Origin: Streptomyces zagrosensis | Lineage (GTDB): Bacteria; Actinomycetota; Actinomycetes; Streptomycetales; Streptomycetaceae | Direction of reading: 5' to 3' | Assembly: GCF_014203645.1 (NCBI RefSeq) | Contig: NZ_JACHJL010000014.1 | Coordinates: 62,001 to 126,000, forward strand | DNA: 64,000 bases | Shown here: one piece after another, positions 10,601 through 16,994 of the stretch | Layout of the letters: each line of letters opens with the position of its first letter | Position numbering within the stretch: position 1 is the first letter of the stretch | Notes under the pieces: generated by a model | Told to the model about the DNA's origin: nothing | What the model saw: only the letters and a program-made list of their open reading frames with translations | Database searches by the model: none | Program-made: the position numbers and the translations under genes

Positions 10601-11485
10601 GAGCAGTTGAAGGACTGCTCGGGCAACATCCTGCAACCGGAATGCCTGGTGCTCGGAATGGGCGCGCTGCCGGTGGGCAAGCTCGGCAGCATAGCGCTCA
10701 AAGGTGTGAGCAAGGCAAAGCGCGCCCGCCAGACCAAGAAGGTCCGCGAGGCGAAGGACTGCCACAGCTTCCTGCCCTCCACCATGGTCCTGCTGGCGGA
10801 CGGCTCCACCCGTCCCATCAAGGACGTGAAGACCGGCGACAAGGTCCTGGTCACCAACCGCGACACGGGTGAAACCGCGCCCCGCGAGGTGGTCGGCACG
10901 ATCGTCACCGATGACGACAAGGAATTCGTCGATCTGAAGGTGGCGGGGGCCGAGAAGGATTCCCTGATCGCCACGGCCACGCACCCGTTCTGGGTGGAGA
11001 ACACCGACTCCTGGGTCGATGCGGGTGACATCACCGCGGGCATGCGTTTGCGCACACCGGACGGCAGCACGGTGCAGGTGGCTTCGACCCGCCACTTCAG
11101 CCAGCTCCAGCGTACGCATGACCTGACGGTCGCTGGGGTGCATACGTATTATGTGGTGGCTGGTGGGGCGCCGGTGCTCGTTCACAACAGCGACTGTGAT
11201 GACGCTGGCCGAGGGCTTTGGCGGCTAACCAAGGAAGGCTCGACGAAACTTCTAAAGGGAGGTCCGTTCAAGACCACCTTCCATAAGAGTGCCTCGGACG
11301 GTACCTGGTGGACTCCGGATGTGACCGGCCACGGTGAATCGGCGTTCAAGGTCTATCGGGAGACCAGTAAGGGTCTCGAATGGATCTCGGATGCCGATAA
11401 ATACGGCGACTACATGCCGGACAAGTGGAAGGGCGATACGGGGAAATTCATACCGAACAGCAATTTGCGAGGCGTCAAGAGATGA
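4619..11485 (+). CDS. RHS/YD-repeat polymorphic toxin with Hint domain and C-terminal toxin tail
   Basis: A 2288-residue secreted protein. ATG at 4619 follows a GGAAGCGGGAGAG ribosome site. Residues 1-41 form an Arg-rich signal peptide ending near GASA. A long tract of YD repeats (YxYDxxGN type) ends in the RHS core signature at about 1825-1860 (TTGLTHLGAREYDP, then LGRFISVDP), after which sequence is variable. A Hint/intein-like pretoxin domain runs from Cys2048 (CHSFLPSTMVLLADG) to the terminal His-Asn (VLVHN, Asn2190), consistent with autoproteolytic release. The last 98 residues are the presumed toxin (WWTPDVTGHG, then KGDTGKFIP near the end); I do not recognise the family with certainty. 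By analogy with RHS toxins, the repeats would form a cage around the toxin. The stop codon overlaps the next gene, the probable immunity gene. Confidence 0.9.
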   Translation: MNDRFLATRHRRAARRKIGVLLSVALLVGLVQATGETGASAADDGSGRPDLPRSEKSVPGADFGKVKPRPANAGPRTPSRAPRAVWPKAGSATVRLPAANGRRSAAKATPPAPTRAGTLPVFLMPTPRAAEPTREKHGQRSTTGTPGTDVTVRVEPQAKAERAGVSGVLLSLTAPQAGASGIEVDYAAFAEAYGGGYLSRLTLVQLPACALTSPDDAKCRTATPVASVNDTENRRLKAASVPLRAGVPTVLAAMAGDEGKTGDYKASTLSPSASWQTDLNTGDFGWSYPMEAPDVPGDLAPDLGLSYSSGALDGRTSSTNNQASWVGDGFDLSPGFIERRYKPCYDDGVKNADGREPGDLCWGYDNAYLTLNGKGGELVPTGKDEWKLRKDDGTRITRLTSGDRANGDNDNEFWRLTDTDGTQYFFGYHRLPGWASGKETTDSTWTVPVYGDDANEPCHKAAFADSWCQQGWRWNLDYVVDVHGNAMAYYYDKETNSYGRNLKDTDDTPYTRGGYLDRIEYGLKSSDLYKDKALARVDFAQAERCLPQTGVTCAPDTIDDKKFYWYDTPWDLNCKAGTTCDKGRLSPSFFTRKRLVEVSAEILKGTAYAKVDSWALNHRWGEADVDRQLLLDSVQHTGHAAATAITLPKTTFAYTQLENRLDKTGDGYAPYIKARLSSVADEYGGQVDIAYSAPDCSFSRLPTPQSNTGRCFPQFMGGSNSDDPERHYFNKYVVTSTTGTDRTGGAPDQVTRYAYLGDAAWHFDDDDGMTKEKFRTWSQWRGYGHVRVNTGGQGENGMKTQEEHYFLRGMDGDREAPSGGTKDVNITLGAGEGAAIPDHASTAGFEYKTVTFSGPGGKVLEKAVERPWHHQTAQRVRDWGTVTSDLTGTGHSKQWTSLDDGAGQKWRTTEATTSYDTVAGRITRVDDAGDTGTSSDDRCTRTTYADNTAANLLTLPAREEAVAAACDATPDRAKDVISDVRTAYDGGAYGAAPTKGNTTATATLKSHDGTKATYLESGHSVDGYGRVLTETDLTATVTATGDAAPVRQARSDGRTTTTAYAPTTGHPTKITETTPPATPGDAATAQTTTTDLDIATGQPTAITDTNGNATEYVYDALGRTTKVWLADRSTTNATPPNYEFTYTVTEGKAVAIGTKTLENGGRQRTTYQILDGLLRERQTQEPGPGGGRVLADVFYDDRGLPAKKFAPYYAEGNPRTALFAMNDALSVETQTWHTHDGLGRETEVRQIAGNGDGGKVLSATRTLYGGDRSTVIPPEGASAVTTVTDARDQTMELRQHHARSADAAFDTTRYTYTPAGKLAKVTDPAGNAWGYGYDQLGQQIRADDPDKGTTHSRYDDRGQLTSTTDARGTTLVNVHDGLGRKTELRESTTTGTLRAKWVYDTVSRGKGQLAESTRYVNGHPYTSKVTFYDRLYRALKSEVVIPETEGALAGTYHTQQAFDMSGLPRSLSFGPAGSQPGVGTTFSYEDGTLRPIRVNGDGARADVSYTLTGKPQQYAFGLTDGQRKTWTTHSYEWGTQRLASSRVDREDVPGVDRNTSYHYDQAGNVTSLADVSRDGTDNQCFAYDHLRRLTQAWTQPTATCAQAPSGGAIGGPAPYWQSYSYDKVGNRLTETEHDLTGAAAKDTTRTYAYPAPGQPRPHTLTSVATKGPTGTAQDTYDYDEVGNTRARTLAGDTQNLTWDAEGHLAEVTEPVGDKGKSTTSYVYDADGNRLIGRTDTETTLYLGPTEVTLAKGADKAKATRYLDLGGGHQAVVHDDRSVTYTLADHHGTGELAITATDLALTQRRNLPFGAPRGTDPTTWPGSKGFVGGTKDTTTGLTHLGAREYDPKLGRFISVDPVMDLTDAQQMHGYTYGNNNPLLHSDPSGMWFGGSFKSAFKWAMQAYNSAKRYVRSSYGSGAAGGRVSGQGSYSGFAGRPVTRYRPARYRSAGYRSSRVGVRTGIENAFDLPWSDWDDKAIEKGTDVVEFGKQLVMEDFEQLKDCSGNILQPECLVLGMGALPVGKLGSIALKGVSKAKRARQTKKVREAKDCHSFLPSTMVLLADGSTRPIKDVKTGDKVLVTNRDTGETAPREVVGTIVTDDDKEFVDLKVAGAEKDSLIATATHPFWVENTDSWVDAGDITAGMRLRTPDGSTVQVASTRHFSQLQRTHDLTVAGVHTYYVVAGGAPVLVHNSDCDDAGRGLWRLTKEGSTKLLKGGPFKTTFHKSASDGTWWTPDVTGHGESAFKVYRETSKGLEWISDADKYGDYMPDKWKGDTGKFIPNSNLRGVKR

Positions 11486-11895
11486 TCAATACTGCCGACG
11501 AGTTTGTGCGGCTGCGCAACAGCTCAGATCCACAGGAACGTCGCAGGGCGGCAGTTGAGGGGGCGTCCGCGCAGGTATGGATGGAGGTCGTCGATCGATA
11601 TCCGGAAGAACGGGTGGCAGTTGTCCAGAACAAGACGGTGCCGTTGGCTGTTCTGGAAATACTGATCGACGACCCTGATACTCGCGTCCGTTTCATGGTG
11701 GCCATGAAGCGGAAACTGTCAGCGGACCTCCTCGAGCGCCTCGCTCACGATGTGGACGAATCGATCAGAATGAGGGTCGCGCAGCATAGGAATACGTCGA
11801 GGGAGACATTGGAATCCCTTCGGCGCGACCCCTGGAGCGAAGTTCGCGCGGCTGTGGACGACCGACTAGGCGGCACCAGCAGCGATCTCCGTTGA
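11482..11895 (+). CDS. HEAT/LRV-repeat protein, probable immunity protein for the RHS toxin
   Basis: A 137-residue protein. I chose ATG 11482 because it overlaps the toxin stop in an ATGA arrangement, a hallmark of translational coupling; an in-frame upstream start at 11425 would lie inside the toxin tail. The sequence is made of short alpha-helical repeats with recurrent aspartate-containing units (DDPDTRVRFMVA, then DVDESIRMRVAQ, then DPWSEVRAAV), the pattern of HEAT or leucine-rich-variant repeats. No signal peptide or membrane segment is present, so it is cytoplasmic. In polymorphic toxin loci the gene directly after the toxin tail is normally the cognate immunity gene, and HEAT-like folds are used for this. 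The immunity function is inferred from position and fold, not from a recognised family. Confidence 0.75.
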   Translation: MINTADEFVRLRNSSDPQERRRAAVEGASAQVWMEVVDRYPEERVAVVQNKTVPLAVLEILIDDPDTRVRFMVAMKRKLSADLLERLAHDVDESIRMRVAQHRNTSRETLESLRRDPWSEVRAAVDDRLGGTSSDLR

Positions 11896-11912
11896 GGTGA
11901 GTCGATCGGACC

Positions 11913-11951
11913 GTAGAGCCCCACGGAAATTTTATTTCGGTGGGGCTCTAC
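11913..11951. terminator. Strong bidirectional terminator hairpin
   Basis: Two 12-base arms, GTAGAGCCCCAC and its exact complement, flank an A/T-rich 15-base loop. The hairpin separates the toxin/immunity unit from the oppositely oriented integrase remnant and should stop transcription from both sides. Confidence 0.75.
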
Positions 11952-12262
11952 AGCCTTTTGACGGCAACGGTAGCGGACGACGGCTGCGGTGGGCGAGACG
12001 TCGGGGCGTTGCCGAGGGTGTCGATGGCCTGGCGTTGGAGGCGGAGTCGGACGTGGGTGTAGACGGTGGCGGTGACGCTGATGTGGGCGTGGCAGAGGAG
12101 TTCTTTGCTGACGACGAGGTCGCGCCCTGTTCCAGGAGGAGGGTGGCGGTTGAGTGTCGGAGGTCGTGGAACGGATGGTCCGGAGGTCCGCGCCGTGGAG
12201 GAGGTGGCGGAAGCTTCGGGGCCACCTCTGTGCGAAGGACGGCGAGCGGGGATGAGGTCATC
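11948..12262 (-). pseudogene. Tyrosine recombinase (integrase) C-terminal remnant, frameshifted
   Basis: Two overlapping minus-strand frames together carry the C-terminal catalytic half of a phage/AICE-type tyrosine recombinase. The first frame has HDLRHSTATLLLEQG, the conserved HxxR box. The second continues with SKELLCHAHISVTATVYTHV, which holds the second histidine and the catalytic tyrosine, and ends at a stop at 11948. Joining them needs a frameshift near 12130, and the N-terminal DNA-binding half is absent. With the replication-initiator remnant immediately upstream it forms the degraded core of a pSAM2-like actinomycete integrative element. It is not expected to be active. Confidence 0.75.
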
Positions 12263-12834
12263 AGCAGCCCCCCTCAGCCGCGAACTGCCGTTCCAGCTCC
12301 TTGTGATGCCAGACGTCGGCCGCGAGGAAGACCGCGCCGGGGCTGTAGCCCGGGCCGAGGTAGTTCCCAGTGGCCGACGACGAGCGTGGTCGTCGGGTCG
12401 GACAAGGGCAGGTCGGCGTGGGCGCGGGCCTGTTCGGTGTGCCAGGCGCGGCGGGCGTCGCGCAGCGCGCCCCGGGTGGTGGAGTAGCGGCGGGACTTGG
12501 TGGAGAAGTAGCCCCGAAAGCCGAGCATGTGCGCACACTTTCAGAGCTTGAGATCGGCGAACTCCGGCAGGCGGCCCAGCTCCCAGCAGGTGCGGATCAT
12601 CTGCCGCACGTAACGGGCGACGGCGAGCCGGGGCAGGGGCCGGGCAATGGCCGGTGCCGTCGCAGGCGGTGCGGGGGAGCGGGGTTCCGCGGGGGCAAGA
12701 GGGTGGTGCCGCGTCCCTGGCAGGGGCGGCAGAACAGGGCGCGGTCGAGGGTGCCGGAGGCGTCGGCGGATTCGGTGGCGTACTTGGCCACATAGGTGGC
12801 CGCGGCCATGAGGATCTGCCGTGCTCGGCGCCAC
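12263..12834 (-). pseudogene. RepSA-type replication initiator remnant (AICE), multiply broken
   Basis: Minus-strand pieces match the C-terminal part of pSAM2-like replication initiators. In order they are YVAKYATESADASGTLDRAL, then after a frame change a segment with RYVRQMIRTCWELGR ending ADLKL, an in-frame TGA stop at about 12543, then HMLGFRGYFSTKSRRYST, and after another frame change a short C-terminal tail (NYLGPGYSPGAVFLAADVW). At least two frameshifts and one stop codon are needed to read through, and the N-terminal half is missing. The family assignment rests on these motifs. The remnant ends abruptly where an unrelated truncated oxidoreductase begins on the other strand, which marks a probable element or deletion boundary. 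Confidence 0.7.
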
Positions 12835-12848
12835 CGTAATGCAGTAGT

Positions 12849-13549
12849 CAGCTGATCACCGAGGCCGGCGCACGCGGACACCGGGTGCGCGCCCTGTCCC
12901 GAACGCCGATAGGGCCGATAGCTGAGCATCCGAACGTGACGCCGATCGCGGTCGATGCGAACGACCCGTACGCCGTACGCGAGGCGCTCGCTAGCTCCGC
13001 CGCGCATGGCGCCGCAAACAGTGCTCTAAACAGCACCGCGGAGGGCGCCGCAAACAGCGCCGCAAACGGCACCGCGGACGCCGTCGTGCTGGCCGTGCGG
13101 ACCACCCCGGTTGATCAGCCGTTTCTGGTCGGCGCCACCCGCACCGTGCTGGACATCGCCGCTCAGCTTGGCCTTCGGGTCCTCGTGGTCGGCGGTGCCG
13201 GCGCCTTACCTAGCCCCGATGACGGCGAACTGCTGGTCGCCGACAACCCTGCTTATGTGCCCGGCGATTTGAAGACCGCCGCCGCCGGGATCGCTCAGTT
13301 GCGGACCTGCCAGGCGCATGGCGGCGCCGATGGGTCTATCTGAGCCCGCCGGCCCTGCTTGAGCCCGGCGTACGAACCGGCCACTATCGGCGCGGCACGG
13401 ACACCTTGCTCACCAGCGCCGATGGTCGGTCGTGGATCAGCGCTGAGGATGTGGCCGTCGCCGTGGTCGATGAACTGGAGGCACCCGGCCCCGAGCGCCT
13501 CATCACCGTCGTCCACCGCGCCGAACTCCCCGCCGGCATGAGCCGGTGA
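12849..13549 (+). pseudogene. NAD(P)-binding oxidoreductase (NmrA/SDR-like), 5'-truncated and frameshifted
   Basis: From 12849 the frame reads QLITEAGARGHRVRALSR and continues as a typical NAD(P)H-binding family protein (DAVVLAVRTTP, then TRTVLDIAAQ, then LRVLVVGGAGAL). The expected start and the glycine-rich GGTGxxG motif before QLI are missing. Around 13331 the frame breaks: the expected aspartate-tryptophan junction is reached only by restoring one base, after which the protein continues (WVYLSPPALLEPG to a TGA at 13547-13549). An alanine/asparagine-rich insertion near 13010-13080 comes from short GCCGCAAACAG-like repeats and is unusual for the family. The gene was probably inactivated by deletion linked to the adjacent integrative-element remnant. 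Confidence 0.75.
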
Positions 13550-13579
13550 ACGAGCGCCCGCTCTCAGCGAACCCTCAGC

Positions 13580-14014
13580 TCACGGCCACACCAAGCAATA
13601 CGCCTGATGCCCCGCCTCATGCAGTCGATGGCTGAAATCTTGCCATTCGTGGAGCAGTTGGTAGACCGTGAACGCGTCGCGAGGGCCGCCGCGGTCGGGG
13701 ACGGTGGACCAGATGAACGCCGCGGCGCCCACGGATTCCTCGCCTACGCCGCGCAGCGGATCGACGACCGTCATGGGGAGCTTGACCACGGCGTAATCGG
13801 GATGGAGGACGACGAGCTCCAGCGGGGGCACCTTGTGTAGGGGTATGCCCTCGATGCCGGTGAGGACCATGGCCGCCATCGTCTCTGGCTTGATCTTGGT
13901 GAACATGCCGTGGCCGAGTTCATCGCCGCCGAGCTCCTCGGGGCGCATCGAAATGGGGACGCGGGCCGCTGTCGCGCCGTTCGGCGCGCCGAAGTATTTG
14001 TACGTCACCCCCAT
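13580..14014 (-). CDS. Conserved Streptomyces protein of unknown function
   Basis: A 144-residue protein beginning MGVTYKYFGAPNGATAARVP. The open frame extends much further upstream, but the upstream part is low-complexity and non-homologous in character, so ATG 14014 is the probable start. The sequence contains GMFTKIKPETMAAMVLTG and a C-terminal segment rich in aromatic residues (FTVYQLLHEWQDFSHRLHEAG). There is no signal peptide or membrane segment. It is transcribed divergently from hemL. I do not recognise a named domain and assign no function. Confidence 0.7.
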   Translation of the reverse strand: MGVTYKYFGAPNGATAARVPISMRPEELGGDELGHGMFTKIKPETMAAMVLTGIEGIPLHKVPPLELVVLHPDYAVVKLPMTVVDPLRGVGEESVGAAAFIWSTVPDRGGPRDAFTVYQLLHEWQDFSHRLHEAGHQAYCLVWP

Positions 14015-14459
14015 GCGGCCGCCTCTGTTGTCCCCGTTGGCCTCACTCCGCCGGTGGCGGCCAAGCCGCTGACCCTCCCGGCTCTCCCGGCCCCCGCGGC
14101 CTTTTCGGCCCGCAGCATGGGGAACACCAGGGCGCTCGGGACCCCGGTCACCGGTCCCCTCGCCCAGTTCGCCACCGCGATGCATATCTCCACCCGACCA
14201 CTCGCGGCTACGGCCGCGCAACCCGATCATCGTGACAGAGACCTCCCCCAGGAGGGCGCCGCGAAACGCCCCGCCGCAGGACCCCATGAGCCTCTGACAC
14301 CATGGCTTGTGTGAGCTATCCGTTCGAAGCCCCAGTTTCGCAGACGCGCGGGGGCTGACGCCCGGTCGAAAGCGAGGAGATTCCCCGCGCTGTCGCCCGC
14401 CGGTGGGTCGCGCCGAAACGTCGTGGCCCTTCCCTACGTCTTTGCAGGTCAGGACCCAA
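14015..14459. other. Divergent intergenic region containing a hemL 5' fragment
   Basis: This region separates the unknown gene on the minus strand from hemL. It must hold promoters for both, but no consensus -10/-35 pair stands out. The only recognisable structure is the duplicated hemL start at 14311-14369. Long open frames crossing it on both strands look like GC-driven artefacts. Confidence 0.5.
14311..14369 (+). pseudogene. Duplicated 5' fragment of hemL
   Basis: GTG at 14311 opens a 15-codon frame, V-S-Y-P-F-E-A-P-V-S-Q-T-R-G-G-stop, that copies the HemL N-terminus (VPFPYEAPVSQT at 14460). Bases 14319-14347 match 14468-14496 at 26 of 29 positions. Beyond that, with about ten bases missing, the similarity resumes weakly up to the TPGG codons. 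The fragment ends in a stop and cannot encode HemL. It may be a leftover of a local duplication or may act as a short upstream open frame. Confidence 0.6.
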
Positions 14460-15770
14460 GTGCCTTTTCCGTATGAAGCCCCAGTCTCGCAGACGCTCTT
14501 CGATCGTGCGGGCGTCGTCACACCCGGTGGCGTGAACTCTCCGGTGCGGGCGTTCCGCGCTGTGGGTGGTACGCCCCGCTTTATGGTGTCCGGTGCCGGT
14601 CCGTACCTGACGGATGCGGACGGACGCGAGTATGTCGATCTTGTGTGCTCATGGGGACCGATGATCCTCGGCCACTCTCACCCAGAGGTCATCGCTGCCG
14701 TGCAAGCCGCCGTCGCTCGCGGCACCTCCTTCGGTACGCCGGGAGAGGGAGAGGTCGCGCTCGCGGAAGAGATTGTGGCCCGTATCGAACCCGTTGAGCA
14801 GGTTCGGCTGGTTTCGTCCGGCACCGAGGCGACGATGTCGGCGATCCGGTTGGCGCGCGGCTTCACCGGGCGCGCCAAGGTGATCAAGTTCGCGGGCTGC
14901 TACCACGGGCATGTGGACGCCCTGTTGGCCGCGGCGGGCTCCGGTGTGGCCACCTTCGGACTGCCGGACACCCCTGGCGTGACCGGTGCGCAGGCCAGCG
15001 AGACGGTCGTGTTGCCGTACAACGACCTGGAGGCCGTGCGTGCCGCCTTCGCCGCGCACCCGGACGAGATCGCCTGTGTGATCACCGAGGCGTCTCCCGG
15101 GAACATGGGCGTGGTTCCGCCGCTGGCCGGGTTCAACGCCGGGCTGAAGGAACTGTGCGCGAGCAACGGTGCGCTGTTCATCTCCGACGAGGTGATGACC
15201 GGGTTCCGTGTGTCTAAGGCCGGTTGGTACGGGATCGACGGTGTGCGTCCGGACCTGATGACGTTCGGCAAGGTGATGGGTGGTGGCTTCCCGGCCGCGG
15301 CCTTCGGCGGGCGGGCCGATGTGATGGCCCACCTCGCGCCGGCAGGACCCGTCTACCAGGCCGGGACGTTGTCGGGTAACCCGGTCGCCACCGCCGCGGG
15401 GCTGGCCCAGCTCAGGCTGCTGGATGACGCCGCGTACGGGACGGTGGACGCGGTATCGCAGGAGGTGCGCGGCCTGGTGGGCCATGCGCTCGACGCGGCG
15501 GGCCTTGCCCATCGGATTCAGGTGGCGGGCAACATGTTCTCCGTGTTCTTCACGGACGCCGATGAGGTCGTGGACTACGCGGGTGCCAAGGCGCAGCAGG
15601 CGTATCGCTTCACCGCCTTCTTCCACTCGATGCTCGCCCAGGGCGTCTATTTGCCGCCCTCGGCCTTTGAGTCGTGGTTCGTGTCCACGGCGCACGACGA
15701 GCGGGCGGTGGAGAAGATCGCCGCTGCGTTGCCGGGGGCGGCGCGGGCCGCCGCGGAAGCCACTGAATGA
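14460..15770 (+). CDS. hemL: Glutamate-1-semialdehyde 2,1-aminomutase
   Basis: A 436-residue PLP enzyme that converts glutamate-1-semialdehyde to 5-aminolevulinate, the first committed porphyrin precursor in C5-pathway organisms. Diagnostic features include RAGVVTPGGVNSPVRAF near the N-terminus, SSGTEATMSAIRLARG, CYHGHVDALL, LFISDEVMTGFR and the PLP lysine within FGKVMGGGFP (Lys271). GTG 14460 is chosen because it gives the family's usual N-terminus; the frame upstream of it is non-homologous. The stop overlaps the start of the next gene. Heme supply fits the nearby cytochrome c maturation genes. Confidence 0.95.
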   Translation: MPFPYEAPVSQTLFDRAGVVTPGGVNSPVRAFRAVGGTPRFMVSGAGPYLTDADGREYVDLVCSWGPMILGHSHPEVIAAVQAAVARGTSFGTPGEGEVALAEEIVARIEPVEQVRLVSSGTEATMSAIRLARGFTGRAKVIKFAGCYHGHVDALLAAAGSGVATFGLPDTPGVTGAQASETVVLPYNDLEAVRAAFAAHPDEIACVITEASPGNMGVVPPLAGFNAGLKELCASNGALFISDEVMTGFRVSKAGWYGIDGVRPDLMTFGKVMGGGFPAAAFGGRADVMAHLAPAGPVYQAGTLSGNPVATAAGLAQLRLLDDAAYGTVDAVSQEVRGLVGHALDAAGLAHRIQVAGNMFSVFFTDADEVVDYAGAKAQQAYRFTAFFHSMLAQGVYLPPSAFESWFVSTAHDERAVEKIAAALPGAARAAAEATE

Positions 15771-16516
15771 TGGACGGTATGACGAACAGCGACAGAGACC
15801 GCGTGGTGGCCGGCGACGGCAGCGGCAGTGCTAGTGGCAGTGGCAGCGAGACCACTGTGGTGCATCTGATGCGGCACGGCGAGGTGCACAACCCCGATGG
15901 CGTGCTGTACGGGCGGCTGCCCGGCTATCACCTCTCCGACCTCGGCCGGCAGATGGCCGACCGGGTGGCGGAGCACCTTGCCGGGCGGGACATCACCCAC
16001 GTCGTGGCCTCCCCGCTGGATCGTGCGCAGGAGACCGCGACGCCGATCGCCAAGGCGCACGGTCTGGAGCTGGCCGCCGACGAGCGGCTGATCGAGGCGG
16101 ACAACGTCTTCCAGGGCAAGACCTTCGGGGTGGGCGACGGCGCGCTGCGCAAGCCCGCGAACTGGCGGCACCTGACCAACCCGTTTCGGCCCTCGTGGGG
16201 CGAGCCGTACATCGAGCAGGTGGTACGGATGATGGCCGCGCTCGGTGCTGCGCGGGACGCGGCTCGCGGGCACGAAGCGGTTTGCGTCAGCCACCAGCTT
16301 CCGATCTGGGTGGTGCGCAGCTTCGTGGAGCGGCGGCGGCTATGGCATGACCCGCGCCGGCGCCAATGCACGTTGGCGAGCCTGACCACTTTCACCTACC
16401 GCGGCGACAAGATTGTGTCGGTCGGCTATTCCGAGCCGGCCCTCGATCTCGTCCCCGTGCATCTGCGTGTGGGTGCCAAGCCGGTGAAGGGCGGCGCCAA
16501 GGGGTTTGGCGCGTAG
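15767..16516 (+). CDS. Histidine phosphatase family protein
   Basis: A 249-residue protein with the phosphoglycerate mutase-like RHGE signature (HLMRHGEVHNPDGVLYGRLPG), a SPLDRAQETA motif supplying the second arginine, and a late VCVSHQLPIW histidine motif. It is cytoplasmic, with a Ser/Gly-rich N-terminal stretch. ATG 15767 overlaps the hemL stop (ATGA); ATG 15770 or 15779 are alternatives. Coupling to hemL is a conserved Streptomyces arrangement. The substrate cannot be told from sequence. Confidence 0.88.
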   Translation: MMDGMTNSDRDRVVAGDGSGSASGSGSETTVVHLMRHGEVHNPDGVLYGRLPGYHLSDLGRQMADRVAEHLAGRDITHVVASPLDRAQETATPIAKAHGLELAADERLIEADNVFQGKTFGVGDGALRKPANWRHLTNPFRPSWGEPYIEQVVRMMAALGAARDAARGHEAVCVSHQLPIWVVRSFVERRRLWHDPRRRQCTLASLTTFTYRGDKIVSVGYSEPALDLVPVHLRVGAKPVKGGAKGFGA

Positions 16517-16994
16517 GCCAGTTCGGCCCTTGTGTCGTGTTTCTCGCTCTCTTGGTATGAAGGTTTTGTGCGGTTGTGGTGTGCGTTTCGGCTGTCTTTT
16601 CGTAAGCGTCACCGCGTGTCGTAACGCGTGTCATTTCGTGTTATCCGCCGAGTGATTATCGGTGCCGTTTCCGCCGCTGGCCTGGGCGTCCGCGCGGCTG
16701 GGTGAGGTGTGGCGGTACGCGGCGGCCTCGCGGGCCGCGCTGCTGCGGTATCCCGACGGCGTTCCGACGACAACGCGACCCGGTGGTCCTGCCGGGTCGC
16801 GTTCGTCATTTTCGCCGCGGTGATGGCTCTGCGTAAGGCCGCGTACGCACAGGGCTGAGAAGTTCGCAAAGCCAACCCCAAAAGTTGATTACATCCTTGA
16901 AATCGGAACCTCTCTGGCTTTCGTGCCCTCTCCTCTGTCGTCCCCCTTGTGGGGAATAGCGGCGGGATGCAGAGCAATACGAGATGGGGATGTA
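16517..16994. other. Intergenic region upstream of the lipoprotein deacetylase gene
   Basis: This 478-base stretch holds no convincing gene. It contains repeated GCGTGTC-like words near 16610-16635 and one strong hairpin (16772-16803), which probably ends the hemL operon transcript. The promoter of the next gene must lie in the last ~190 bases, but I cannot place it reliably. Confidence 0.5.
16772..16803 (+). terminator. Rho-independent-type terminator
   Basis: A perfect 12-base-pair stem (AACGCGACCCGG and its complement) with an 8-base loop is followed by CGTCATTTTC. It lies well downstream of the histidine phosphatase gene, on whose strand the T-rich stretch falls. Confidence 0.7.

Noticed and set aside
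8777..11185. Second long minus-strand open frame under the RHS gene
   Set aside because: Same reason: shadow of the plus-strand repeats, with no domain and no ribosome site.
11897..12487. Plus-strand frames across the integrase/rep remnant
   Set aside because: The minus strand carries recognisable recombinase and RepSA motifs; the plus-strand products are Arg/Gly-rich without motifs.
14015..14521. N-terminal extension of the gene at 13580-14014
   Set aside because: The added ~170 residues are low-complexity, run over the divergent promoter region and the hemL fragment, and do not look like protein.
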